Source: Meandrina meandrites
Taxonomy: Eukaryota; Cnidaria; Anthozoa; Scleractinia; Meandrinidae
Length of the DNA: 64,000 bases
Direction of reading: 5' to 3'
NCBI GenBank assembly: GCA_963693305.1
Contig: OY855903.1
Span: forward strand, 21,153,755 to 21,217,754
Part shown: positions 11,986-22,679 of the stretch, one piece after another
Layout of the letters: each line of letters starts with the position of its first letter
Position numbering within the stretch: the first letter of the stretch is position 1
The notes under the pieces: model-generated
What the model saw: only the letters and a program-made list of their open reading frames with translations
Told to the model about the DNA's origin: nothing
The model's database searches: none
Made by a program: the position numbers and the translations under genes

Positions 11986-13155
11986 CCCCTTAGCTTTGCG
12001 TGACAGATAGGGCCAGAACCGGACTGGCCGCTCGTTGATTGAATCAAAGCTCCTAATTGTACCGGTCATTTAAATGCATCACCAACAGAAAAAGTCAAAA
12101 GAAAAAGGGGAAAAGCCTTTTCGAACTCAGGTAAACTAAGTCAATTTATAGTCCAACAATCAGAGAAAATGAATTTCGATTCAGTGTTGACAGTGGTCGA
12201 GTAAATCGTGAGTGAACTCCGTTTGTATTCTAAGTGCGTATTTAAAGCTCAGATTTGGCTTAAACTTAAACACAACAACAAAATAGCATTTTCAGGATAT
12301 TCGTTTTGTGTACAAATGTGATTTGAAACAAGATTCAATGAAATTAAGACGGCCAGTGCGATATGAAATTTGACAGTTCTGGTTTGGATCGAATTTCACT
12401 GTTCGGTGAATATTTAATGAGCCGATGATCACTCTCCTCCCAATAAAATGAAACGGCGAACTAAAAATTGAAAACACTATTGAATATGGCTTTTTATTTC
12501 TATTCCCTAATGTTTCAGTTTACTTTTCTTTGATGTAAGACCGGTATTGGTCCAAGGTATTCAAATTTTAAACAATTAGCGATTTGGAGTTGTTTTTGAT
12601 AATTTCTCGAAAATAGGAAAAATGATCCCCTCGACATTTACAGGAAAGGCGTCATAGACAATATTTTTTTGACATATTCGTGTAGGAGAAGGTTAAGACT
12701 TTTCATTGATGTAACTGCCATGTTTTGGTTTTATCCGCCAGCTGAGAAAAGAGGTCCACAAAATGACCAATTTTCGGGTTGTCCCTCGAGCCTCCTATAG
12801 TAGGGGTGAGTAATATCATACAATGCCTATAGATTAACTTCAAATTGCTTGAAACTCCTACAGCTCATAAAATAGAAGTAGATCTTTCTTGCTATGTAAA
12901 AATTATGGCGGTACAGTTTGTCCTTGCTTTGCACCGATCGCTTAAAAAAGGTAAACAATCGTCTTGATTTTCGGTCGCGCGCGAGCAAAATTCGTTCAAA
13001 ATTATTTTTAGCTCTAGCGGAAAAAACCTTAGGCCAAGAACCAAAAAAATTGTGGTTTTGTTACTTTGGCATGAAGGCCTTTCACCTCACAAAAAATCAG
13101 GCGATTTGATTTTTCGATCCGGAACCGACCGGTCGAAAATTAGAGAGACTCCCTC
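11985..13155 (-). repeat. Right terminal inverted repeat of the large element (intact arm)
   Basis: Uninterrupted arm matching 1749-2569 plus 8575-8937 in reverse complement, ending GAGAGACTCCCTC before TTAA. It serves as the reference showing where the left arm was interrupted. Confidence 0.85.
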
Positions 13156-13272
13156 TTAAATTTCACTTAACCAGCTCAAAGTGATAAAACAATCGGTACA
13201 AGTAAAACATTTATTTAATCTATGATGGCAAAGCTTAAATAACTCTCAACTCTTTCCTTATTTTCCATCCAG

Positions 13273-13635
13273 CAGCCTCCTCCATTCTGTTATTGTGGTA
13301 TCCCTGGTATGCACGGCAAGCCTGGGTCTCCTGGGGTACCAGGCCGTGATGGCCGTGATGGCCGTGATGGCCGTGAAGGAGCCAGAAGTGACCAGGGTAG
13401 CCCTGGGAAGACTGGACCCCAGGGACCTCCAGGACCCAAAGGAACTCCTGGTATCAATGGAAAGGATGGTGCTAAAGGAGAACCTGGAGTCCAGGGTCCT
13501 CCCGGCCAAAAGGGGCAGCGTGGAGAGAGTGGAATAAGTGGAATCCCTGGGACTCCTGGTGTGATGTCTTCTAAGAACTGGAAAGAGTGCGCATGGAAAG
13601 ACTTGAATGACAACAGAGACAACGGTCTGATCAAG
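13273..13635 (+). CDS. Gene A exon 2: collagen exon of CTHRC1-like protein
   Basis: 121 codons in phase 0, with acceptor TCCATCCAG before 13273 and donor GTGTTT at 13636. It begins QPPPFCYCGIPG, continues with Gly-X-Y triplets, and ends [20 protein letters not shown]. Against C and E it has an extra GRD triplet, a Cys where they have Gly just before GIPG, and Ser for Gly in GARSDQ (they have GAKGDQ). A Gly-to-Ser change inside a triple helix is normally disruptive. The C-terminal WKECAW motif is the linker to the folded domain in CTHRC1 proteins. With the frameshifted leader this suggests a decaying copy, though the exon itself remains open. Confidence 0.75.
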
Positions 13636-13795
13636 GTGTTTTTTTTTCCATACGAACTTTGTTTTTTTAACACGATTTATACGATTCTACTCAGTATCAT
13701 TATAGCTTTAAAATATTTTTACCGTTAAGATCTAAACTGAGTTATTGATATATTTCAGAATAATTGAGAATTATTGAGGAATTAATATTTTACAG

Positions 13796-14152
13796 GACTG
13801 TGTGTTTACCAAGAACTTCTCTGACACATCCCTTCATGTTTACTGGACTGGTGTTCTTAGAATCACTGGCTGTGACGCCTGCTGTAAACGCTGGTATTTC
13901 ACTTTTAACGGTGCTGAATGTGCAGCTCCCCTGACAATAGACGGTGCTGTGTACATGGAGAAATCAAGGATCCAAAATATTCACCGCGTCAACAATATTG
14001 AGGGGCACTGTAACAACATCCACAAAGGCAGAGTGCGCGTGGGATTCTGGGTCACTAATTGTGTCGGATACAGTGGACGTTATGACGCCAACACTGGATA
14101 CGCATCAGTGTCCCGGATCTTTATTGAAGAAGTTCCTAAACCTCAGGCGTAG
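13796..14152 (+). CDS. Gene A exon 3: C-terminal domain of CTHRC1-like protein
   Basis: 119 codons including the stop, in phase 0 after acceptor TTTTACAG. Intron 2 is only 160 bp. It carries the family signature CCKRWYFTFNGAEC, the SLHVYWTGVLR strand, NIHRVNNIEGHCNNIHKG, VGFWVTNC and the end SVSRIFIEEVPKPQA. These match the C-terminal domain of vertebrate CTHRC1 (RWYFTFNGAEC, INIHRTSSVEG, SVSRIIIEELPK), a secreted glycoprotein linked to Wnt/planar polarity signalling and matrix remodelling. One residue differs inside the core: LTIDG here where the other copies have LPIDG. All cysteines seen in C are kept. Closest paralogue in the window is gene E. Confidence 0.85.
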   Translation, partial: DCVFTKNFSDTSLHVYWTGVLRITGCDACCKRWYFTFNGAECAAPLTIDGAVYMEKSRIQNIHRVNNIEGHCNNIHKGRVRVGFWVTNCVGYSGRYDANTGYASVSRIFIEEVPKPQA

Positions 14153-14219
14153 GTCTCGAGACAAAACATCCATTTCCTGTATAAACGCTTATAATTGGAC
14201 AGTGATATTTGCTTTATTA

Positions 14220-14915
14220 AGGCTGGTTCACACTACCGACGGAATCGGAAGCGCAAGGAGCGTTCCGATCCAGTGTAAATCAAAAAACGGAATCGAAAGC
14301 GGAGTCGGAGGCTCGACGGAATCGGAGTCAGGAGGATCAGAAGAGTTTCTTTTACTTCCGATTCCGCTTCCGCTTCCGTCGCCTCCGATCCAGTGAGAAC
14401 AAGGTGAACGGAATCGGAAGCGGAAGCGGAATTATCAGCCAATCAAAAAACTATGTGTGTGTTATATTTTATTTCATGCATCTTGGACGTCGAACAAGTT
14501 TGTAAAACACTTGCAATCACTTTGAAAACCAAAATACAAAACTGACAACATATCGAAAGTAGAGCTCTCTGTCTGACGTACGAAGTTCTCTCACAAGGTT
14601 TCCAAATTCGCCTTGACTTTTCCTTTTTAAAAATACTCCACTTACCAACAACCTTCTCCTTCCCTGGTTCCGTTGCAGACGTGTTCTTCGTCGTATGAGA
14701 AGAAAAAGCAAAAGCAAATTAAAAACAGCAGTCTCTCTTCATCTCCTGGTCCGCCATCTTAAATGTTTGCAAATGAAAGCGAGGCTTACGCTGAAAGCGA
14801 GGCTTACGATTCCGCTTCCGTCGCGCCGATTCACACTAGATCAAAACTTTCTTCCGATTCCGACTCCGCGTACGACTGCGTTTCCGTCGCTTCCGTGGCT
14901 AGTGTAAATCAGGCT
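14220..14915. mobile_element. Harbinger-like MITE in the gene A 3' region
   Basis: The ends AGGCTGGTTCACACTA and TAGTGTAAATCAGGCT are imperfect inverted copies flanked by TTA (14217-14219 and 14916-14918). Gene C has the uninserted version (near 32640-32660), where similar sequence runs through without the element. The interior is rich in GGAATCGGAAGCGGAA-type repeats, which create spurious ORFs on both strands. TTA duplications point to PIF/Harbinger; the element has no transposase. Confidence 0.75.
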
Positions 14916-14981
14916 TTATATAACGAGTGGTTCCTCTGATTACTGGTCGTGCTTTGTAATTGTTTCACGTTTGCTGTTTTA

Positions 14982-14987
14982 AATAAA
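14982..14987 (+). promoter_or_regulatory. Gene A polyadenylation signal AATAAA
   Basis: AATAAA in TGCTGTTTTAAATAAAATGC, about 830 bp after the stop because of the MITE. The same block is found after B (ATTAAA) and C (AATAAA), at about 600 and 135 bp from their stops. Confidence 0.6.
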
Positions 14988-14999
14988 ATGCAGGAAGAC

Positions 15000-15880
15000 T
15001 GAAAAACAATGGCTACCTTACTTTTTTTGTTTTTCCATTTTATTCTTGCGGAACTCGAGGACATATGCATATGTCCAGCGAATTATAACATATGATCCTG
15101 ACGAAACCTGCGACGATATTAAAGGAAAATTGCAAAATTATATAACTTAAACAATTGTCAAAAAGTTGTGAAAATTTCGGAAATTGCGAAAATTTATTGA
15201 AAAGAGACATTCTAGAAGAAAATCACCTTACCGAAACGAAACACGTGCATTTAACGAAAACAAAAACTACTAGCGGCAATAACAGTTTGGTGGGATTTGC
15301 GAACTAAACGAGAATTGCGCACTGTGATAACATGCGATTTCCACACCGTGTCACCGAAAAAAAAAACAGCTAACGAAAAAATAGAACAATAGGTAGATAT
15401 TAAAAAGGAAATAATGAACACACTTAAGACTGAGAAACAAGTTAAAAATGCGATTTTACGAGATTGGGCTGAAATCAAGTAAGCAGCAAAACTACTATGG
15501 ACAAAGCAAAAATGAGAGTTACAGAGGCAGTCATCCTAGCCTAACTTTTTACATAGCATTTACATAAATTAATCTTCAGTTTAACTGATTACTGGGCATT
15601 GTTTCTACAATTATCATCAAATGCTGATCTATTTTCTATATATTATTATTATGTTCTATTTTTATAAATTTCTTTCCCACTACGCGAATACAATTTGTTT
15701 AACGGCGTTCAACATTCATTTTCTTTGATTGGAACTAGCCCTGGGATTCAATTGAATTTAATGCTGCGTTGTTCCGAATAATCCTCCTTTGACTGAAGAA
15801 TGTTAGCTTCTGCCATAACTGAATACAGGTTTTCAAAAAAAAAAAAAACAGATCACGAAAAAATGAGCCAAAGAAATGAA
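15000..15880. other. 3' flank of gene A, no gene
   Basis: AT-rich and full of AAATTGCGAAAATT-type words. The part 15036-15500 is similar to 55265-55750, the sequence fused to truncated exon 3 of gene E. Confidence 0.5.
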
Positions 15881-15882
15881 AC

Positions 15883-16835
15883 TTTTCTTGCTGTGCGAAA
15901 GTAGTTGGAACATACTCAATATTTTCTCGTGACTGCGAGCAATAAAAACAAATCAAGTCAACAGTTCCACAAACACAGATATTTTTATATCTGTTACTAT
16001 TAGGTAGCATTGTGAAAAGCTTTGTCGCAGATGCGTATCAGCACTCAGTAAGTTGAAGCGCAAACGTTTGAAAAAAAGATGTCTAAATTAGGGTGATTTT
16101 GATTAAGCGCAAGTTCTGAGGCAAAGTATAGTTATTGTATTACCGCTACATTTACTGAACCTTTTGTTTTGCGTTTGTTTTAAATGTACAATAAAAAAGA
16201 GATAGTTTAGTTAAGAAAATAACTCACTAAAGTTGACTTTCCTGCAAAGAGTTATGAGAAAACTGAAAAATGCACACAAAAAACTGAATAACTTGAATGT
16301 GCTACCCTCAAAATCGAGGCATGTCAGCGCTTGATGAGCAATGAACTATACACCTTGTAAGTAAGTGAGGTGTTTACGTTTTTCTGAATCACTTTGCTCA
16401 GTAAAAGTTTAAAACTGCGGTATAAAAAAGTCCGTTGTTAGATGTTTTCTTTTTATTATATAGGCAGCAAGTCATCAACCAAAGTTAAACTGCGTAAAAC
16501 CAAATGCAAGGCTGATCGGACAGCTTAAATGGGTAATTTTATTGTCAAATATTTCGCTTAGACAAAACTAACTTTCTTCAGGGTCCGAAGAAAGCTAAGT
16601 AAAAATGGAAATAGACGGTTACAGTATTCAAAATGGTACAAATGAAAATGTGAAATAAAATTGGTTGGCAAAGTGAAAAATAGGTTCGCTATGCGTACGT
16701 GTGTACGTAGGCTCACGTTAAGGTTAGGCTTGAGCATAGTTAATCGATCGTGAGGGGACTATGGCTTGAGTTGACAGTTTGGTTTGACTGACTTGCATTC
16801 GCCCTTTAATTTAATTTGTCCCGCACGGTCTAGCC
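15883..16835 (+). repeat. Duplicated segment shared with 38627-39520
   Basis: Begins ACTTTTCTTGCTGTGCGAAAG and runs to AATTTGTCCCGCACGGTC. It is collinear with 38627-39520 at high identity with small indels. In this copy it is gene A's 3' flank; in the other it directly follows the broken exon 1 of gene D. Confidence 0.8.
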
Positions 16836-16839
16836 TCGC

Positions 16840-18750
16840 ACGCAAGTCGTTTTCAGGGGCAATAACTTTAAAGTAACAGTGCTTCTCACCGTACCGTTGC
16901 CCTTTTGACAACTTCTTGATGGATTCTGTTTTAACTGGCTGATAAAAATGCGAGAAGTGAGAGAGGCCGAGTTGATAATTGTCGTAGACAACTCCGCCTC
17001 TCTTGCACATTTATTGGCCAGTTCAAACGAAAGCCATTTGGGCATTGTGAAAAAGGTGTCAAAAGTTTTCAAAAATTAATCAAAAGCGTTATCAAATGGC
17101 AACGGTACAGCGTGCAGCACTGTCCTACATAGTCAAAACTCTAAATTGCAATATTGGCGTTTTTGATTGCGAGCGGTTGATACTTTTGTACTCTTTATTG
17201 GCCTAGGAGTCGCAAACGTACACGGTTTAGATTCAACCTCACTGCCGTTCCCGAGCGCGAGGACCCTTTCTCCTCTCACCCAAGCCTCTCCCGAGTTCGA
17301 ATTCAAGATCAAAAATGTACTCTGTCGCTAAAATAGGCCGACTGCTATTAAAATTTAGCTTTCTTTAGAGCAAATGTCTGTTAAACTCGGGCAAAAAGGC
17401 TCAAAGTTTTGATTTCGTTCATATTTTGTCTATAGATAGGCATTACCAAATAACAAAACGTGATGTAGTTTGTTTTTCCAAAGACCACTTCAATTTGGCG
17501 AAAATCGGGAAAAACTGTTGACTGAGTATCTCGTATCCCATTAATTTTTGGCCTAAATATTCCCTATCCCGTTAATTCTGGTGGTTTTTATCTCCAGCTT
17601 TTATGTTCGATATCCCCGAATGTCTTGTTTAAATATCCCGTATCCCATAAATTTTTTTACCCAAATATTCCGTATCCCTATAACCCCTAATACCTTATTG
17701 TTACCCAATAGACAGTGTTGCGTGACAAGGATAAGTCATTCGGAAAAGCACAAAGAAAACATTGGTGAAGATTGTGGAGCGATGTTGTCAGACGTTTCCA
17801 CTACTCTCCGATTCACAAGAATCACAAGGTTTTAAAATGATATATTCTGGATGTCTGTAGGACGTAATTTAAATGAATAAACCAGCCAGTTTTTTTTTTA
17901 CACCTGTATCAGTTAAGAAGTTGTGAATTAAATCGTACATCCAATCCGTTGGAAGCTTCCACTGATGAGTCGATAATGAGCTATGGAAAGCACCTGCTCG
18001 CTTCTCTCAATATTCCCAGCATAGTAAAACGAGCGTTCGAAAATCGAACTCAGTCGAACTCAATCCGTGGATTGAGTTCGATTGAGTTCGGCAATCGAAC
18101 TAAATCGAACACCAGACTTTCAGTGAGTTCCATTTCCGAACAAATCGAATTCAATCGAACAAGTCGAAGTCAATCGAACTCAATCCATGTGATTAAATTA
18201 AATGGATTACGTTCGTTTGACTCTGGTAAACCTATACAAAGCAAGCCCAAAGCAAGCCCATCAAAGCAGGTTCTTCCTGTGCTTATTTGCAATTTATTCA
18301 ATTACAGAACCCCTATTTTCTTATTAACGACTGGTGAAAAAAGTATATGCATTGTCTGGCAAAACCATTTACGGATCTAGGGTAGAGGCCTGGTGTGGAG
18401 GGAGGGGCGGGAGGGTCTTTATTTTTGGGTAAACGACATTTTTTCTTAACGACTCGCCCGTTGAAATGTTTTTGTCTGTACACATAACAAAGGGCCTCCT
18501 CCTTTAGACTTCTTAGTTCAAGGTCTCGATTTGGTTAATTAAACTGTCTAGTTGGGTTATCTTGTGTCGATTATTTCATTCCTTTCTCAAATCGAAAAGA
18601 ACACGATTTATCAAGTTTTAGGCTTCAGATAATGTTATCTAATAATCTTTTTCGGTTCTCTTGTTGATTTGGATTGCATAATTATACTTATGTAGTAGGA
18701 ATGCGGCGTCTATTGAATGGCACACGAGAGTCCACTTAAACCAAATGGCA
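16840..18750. other. Repeat-rich non-coding stretch
   Basis: At 17527-17690 a degenerate unit (TATCCCGTATCCCATAAATT and variants) is repeated. At 18040-18190 the word AATCGAACTCAATC recurs in both orientations, forming a hairpin around 18050-18100; the 143-codon ORF at 17949-18380 comes from these repeats. No gene is supported. Confidence 0.5.
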
Positions 18751-18832
18751 GATGCTATCCAGTCATCAGGGGTATTCCTTTTGTCACTGTTACATTACGG
18801 CTGCGGCTGTTAGTGAAGTTACGACTGATACC

Positions 18833-19317
18833 CGTCTGTACAGTTGCTCTTTTTTCTCCTGTCCACGGGAAAGATGCTTGAAAACGTATCAGAGATTTTC
18901 CTCCTCGCAGCACCATCTGGAGCTCGGAAAACATGAACGTGCTTTAGAACATAAAATACTTCTTGACAGAGCAGTGCTCGGCTATGCCGCAAAGCCGTCT
19001 GGTGGTGTGTCACAGATACATGAACTAAGAAAGCTACTGATCCTCTCGAATCTACCGTGTCTTCCAATGGGATGGGCCCCGGAAGTCCAGTCACGTTTGA
19101 AGAACACGATTTACAGAAAAGCAGAAAGATTGTTTCTCCAGCAAATTCCGTATTGTTAAGGCAACTGGCCGAGTGGATACAGCGTCAGTATCCAAGGCCA
19201 TGATGACTGCCCGGCCGGGACAGCAATGGCAATTAAACCGCCTTTTTACCAATTCTAAATTTCTAACACCCCAGCAGATTTCAGTTTTCTTCTCTAGACT
19301 GGTCTGACTGAAACTAA
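18833..19317 (+). pseudogene. C2H2 zinc-finger protein fragment, frameshifted
   Basis: The first frame encodes one classical zinc finger: CPRERC, 12 residues, then H, five residues, H, followed by ALEHKILLDRAVLGYA. Near 19095 the likeness moves to the next frame, which reads RTRFTEKQK, then ATGRVDTASVSKAMM and finally FLTPQQISVFFSRLV before a stop at 19315-19317. These blocks, in this order, resemble a multicopy family of cnidarian C2H2 proteins ending in FLTxxQISSFFSRL; I know the family from memory and have not searched. An in-frame stop and the frame change mark it as a dead fragment. No start codon or upstream exons are identified. Function of the family is unknown to me. Confidence 0.55.
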
Positions 19318-21100
19318 TTTTCACAAAAACCAGAACGCAAAGAATGACGAAGTCTTCAGCACGTTAAGATAGCGAAATTCTTCGAGAAGTTGCCCTTAAT
19401 AACCCAATCTGACAATTCAGGCTATCAAAGTATATTCCAATTGCTGACATCAAAGTGAAGACGAAAGCTCCTTACTTGCACTTACTCAACGTGAGTAAGT
19501 AGTGTTCTATAGCATTCACTAAGGTCAGAAGTATAAACTTCTGTTAACATGTAATATATCGACAATATAATTATTCCTTGCAACTTTTACAGAATTTATT
19601 CGTTTAGATCACGAGTTAAGTTCCAAAATAAGTAAATAACTACTGACCAGAGTCCATTAGGAGCCTGATTGTTTTTAGCATTTTCTAGTACAGCTCTCGC
19701 TAGAAGTGAGGAGTCGTCACAGCATCATACAGGTAGGGCCCAGGCTGGGTCAGCCGCTGACAGACAACAGTCTTGGTCTGATACCTTCTGAAATGTGGTC
19801 GAACTATGATCGAAAAAAGTAAAATATACAGCCAGCGAAATTTTGCGTAACTGAAGTTTTTTTGACGTGTAGTATATGAAATGATTCATATTAGTATTCG
19901 GATTCTTAGCTTTCAGTTGAGTTCAGACCAATTGTTAACTAAAAATAAAGCGGAATTACACTATATTTATTAGTATAGCAGATGCCTTAACAATTAGACC
20001 TGCCACTTGTGATAACGTTATTTTTAAGTTTTTGAAAAGAAGGCAGTTTTTATTCTTTTATGGGCTCTTACCTCCTTACAGGTAAAATGGTGCAGCTATG
20101 TTATTAGACTGGGAGGAGTTGTAGTGTATGCAGCCAGCGGCTGACTTTGTAGTATACGCACCAGAAGTCCATAACTAGAAGTCTACATCTGGGGTTGGGG
20201 CGCGTGCTATGTCTTTAGCCGGTACGCTATTTTTAGAACAAGCCTTGCGCGCTTTGCGCGCGAGAAAATGACGTATTTACGTGTTAGTCTCGTGATCTGA
20301 AACTGTCGCAAAACAAGCAGGTCGACTTTTTATAATTTACGAGAGAATGATGAGCAGAAGTACCCCAAACTTTTAGTAGGAAAGTGTCATTATTTTGTAC
20401 AGGATATCCTCGTGTTAAAATACTGAACAACATACACAACACGATAGCTGCTGCGAAGTGCCCGAGAAGCACAACTTGAATTAAACTTTTGACGGCTGTG
20501 AATGAAATCATCATTGTTCGATGAATTAAACTCGTATTTCTATTCATATTGAAACGTACATTACATTAGTACATTACCTCAGTCAGTCTTTTGTTGTCAT
20601 GCCGTCTTTATAATTCCAAAAACATGCGAAACTCGCCACACTTGTCGTTTTCTCTGAATGTTGTTCTCAAACGAATCAAACTTCATTCTGTTCATTCCGC
20701 GCTCGATTTTGAGCGCTTCAGGGACGACGGTTTTGTTTTTCAAAACAGCAACGAACCTGTGCCAAAATGAACTTGCTCTCTTAATGCCTGTCTTCATCTT
20801 GAGAGTACCATTTATCTTTAGTGTCTTCGCATTTTGAATTTGACTCGGAATTAGTCTCTCTTGCTCGCTTCCATTTCCTATTCTGACTCCAAAAGACTGA
20901 GGTACTCTTGCTTATTTTGGATGCTTCGAATTTTTACAACTTCGATGCTATCATCATCGATGAAAGATGGCCTGATGATTCTTGTCCGGACGATTTAATC
21001 CTCACAAAACGGAAATTATGATGACCAACAAAGAGTTATTTCGTAATGCCGTTCGCTCGTCCTGCTTTTCATCCACGAAGCGCACAGTTCGGCCTTTTTG

Positions 21101-21492
21101 TCAGCTAATTTTATTTCTTTCCGGCGATAAATGGTAAGACATTGCTTGTGACGCTTGCAGCATACGAGTGTGAAGTTGAGAAAATTCAGCAGAATTCACG
21201 AGGATCTTTCCCATTTGAAATAACTTTGCTCCCATCTTTTCCAAACTGGCAAGTAATTGTTTACATAGTTCTCCCACATCTGGAGTAGTGGCAGTCTTGA
21301 GAATTGATGTAAATTCGCTGTCTTGCAACAACTTTTTCCCGCTCGCTGATCGCGGCTTCTTCTTAGAAGATTGCTTTCTCTGGGCAGCAGACACAACAGG
21401 CTTTCCTCTGGATGGACATGGTTCTTCGTCGTCTTCCGAGTCATCTTTATCAAACTCAGACTCTGAGTCTGAATCGGATTCGCTGTATATAT
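21101..21492 (-). CDS. Unknown small protein, exon 2 (inside the 20.2-21.8 kb element)
   Basis: Completes a predicted 159-residue protein. Exon 2 begins with an acidic serine-rich stretch (IYSESDSDSESEF and DDSEDDEEP), then a basic linker (SSKKKPRS), then a predicted helical C-terminus (LCKQLLASLEKMGAKL...). This charge layout is typical of nuclear or DNA-associated proteins, but I do not recognise the family. Its place between the terminal inverted repeats suggests an accessory protein of the element or a captured gene. The acidic part is not low-complexity at DNA level (mixed codons), which supports real coding. Confidence 0.5.
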
Positions 21493-21575
21493 CTGCGTGA
21501 GTGAGAAAGAAAATATTAAGCTTTACGAAGTTAAAATGCGTAGAAATTTGAATGACATCACCAACAAATACCAAC

Positions 21576-21663
21576 CTGCTCTGACGCTTTCGCGTTTCGT
21601 CTTTGCACACTTAAGTTGTACATCGCGGTCGTCGACGAAGACAATCTTCACGCAGCTCGCCAT
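21576..21663 (-). CDS. Unknown small protein, exon 1 (inside the 20.2-21.8 kb element)
   Basis: Starts at ATG 21663, the first ATG after the left arm, and encodes MASCVKIVFVDDRDV followed by a Lys/Arg-rich stretch. It ends in ...GTCAGAGCAG before donor GTTGGT, leaving one base of a split codon. The intron to exon 2 is 83 bp and ends TCACTCACGCAG. The join gives GAT (Asp) and keeps the frame. I chose the spliced model because the unspliced ORF reads through obvious intron sequence. Confidence 0.5.
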
Positions 21664-21839
21664 TTTTTTTCGGCCAAGGCAGAATCAGTAGGTTCGAGGA
21701 ATCAAAAGCCGCGCCAATCAAAATACGTCATTTTCTCGCGCGCAAAGCTCGCGAGGCTTTTTTTACACGCGAAAGACATATCTCCAGCCCTATTACCGAA
21801 GATGTAGACTTCTAGTTATGGACTTCTGTACGCACTTAT

Positions 21840-22670
21840 GCGCATGTCATGTATCCATGTGCACGATTCGAATAAAGGCGAATACATGACAGTAACTGAA
21901 CAGAAAAAAAAAAATCAGCCAATTGAATTCATCGTACAACTATACAAGTAAAAACATGATAACATGCATTGAGTCACGATAGAGTTCTTGCAGTATAGAA
22001 CGATTCCAACTTATTCTCGAAAAGAAAACGTATTCACAAACGGCTGCGAAAAGTAAATATCGTAGGTTGAATAATGCAAACTGTAGCACACACGACATGT
22101 TTATTATAAAATAAACAATCCAGAAATCAAACAAATCAGTGAGATATGAAATCATCAGGAAAACCATGAATCTTGCAAAGAAAAAGATTTGATCATCTTG
22201 AGCGGTCTTATTTTTTCTAATAGGCATAATATACCCAGTCAGGACCCCATTACCTGACTATTAATATATAAGATTTCCAATATAAGAGAATGATGATCTG
22301 ATTTTCATAACATTTTCTCTTTTTTGTTTTCGTTTTGACAAACAAGTCAAAACCGTCTGTATTGAAAAACTTGGCAAAACAAGAGTCCCTCACTGAGTAT
22401 CCCTCAGAAACTGGTAGAACTTCGTATCATTTCAATTTCAAGTCCTAAAAGGGAAGAAAATGAATAGGGAAATTGCTAACTATAAAAAGTTATCTGGCAT
22501 ATATATATCGGCCTCATTTTTTGCTGTTGAGGTATATTGTGTGAAATAAACTGCCCATAAGTCCTACTCTGAAAATAACTTTATATTTGTTTGTGCAACG
22601 TAGCAGGAAGTTAAAAGTTAATTTTATTGTTAAAGACAATGCAACTGTCAATTAGAACATTATATCAGTG
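21840..22670. other. Upstream flank of gene B block, no gene
   Basis: AT-rich. From about 22100 on it resembles 62860-63290 in patches (ATCCAGAAAYCAAACAAATC, TTGACAAACAA). No coding segment is supported. Confidence 0.45.
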
Positions 22671-22679
22671 ATGTAATGT

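Larger units (their letters stand above)
1749..13155. mobile_element. Large TTAA-target transposon with about 1.17-kb terminal inverted repeats, in gene A intron 1
   Basis: The ends GAGGGAGTCTCTC (1749) and GAGAGACTCCCTC (to 13155) are inverted copies, each flanked by TTAA (1745-1748 and 13156-13159). The inverted repeat is unusually long. The right arm (about 11985-13155) matches 1749-2569 and then 8571 to about 8937, because a second element split the left arm. TTAA duplications are typical of the piggyBac, Kolobok and Sola3 superfamilies; which one applies cannot be decided from the ends. No transposase ORF is visible in the unique core (about 8950-11985), so the copy looks non-autonomous. 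Without the nested element it would be about 5.4 kb. Confidence 0.85.
20162..21828. mobile_element. Terminal-inverted-repeat element, about 115-bp ends, 7-bp target duplication
   Basis: The ends CAGAAGTCCATAACTAGAAG and its reverse complement, with TACGCAC on both sides (20155-20161 and 21829-21835). The arms share patches over about 115 bp, including GCTTTGCGCGCGAGAAAATG. Inside is a two-exon gene on the minus strand (21101-21663). No transposase motif is recognised. A 7-8 bp duplication would allow P- or hAT-like groups, but the assignment is open. Confidence 0.7.

Noticed and set aside
13290..13673. 127-codon proline-rich ORF on the minus strand
   Set aside because: It is the antisense reading of the gene A collagen exon; Gly-X-Y codons automatically give open Pro-rich antisense frames. 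The same applies at 47788-48036.
14233..14442. Overlapping ORFs on both strands at 13944-14442
   Set aside because: They arise from GGAATCGGAAGC repeats of the 3'-UTR MITE.
17949..18380. 143-codon ORF on the plus strand
   Set aside because: Built from AATCGAACTCAATC repeats in both orientations; no start context, splice sites or protein likeness.
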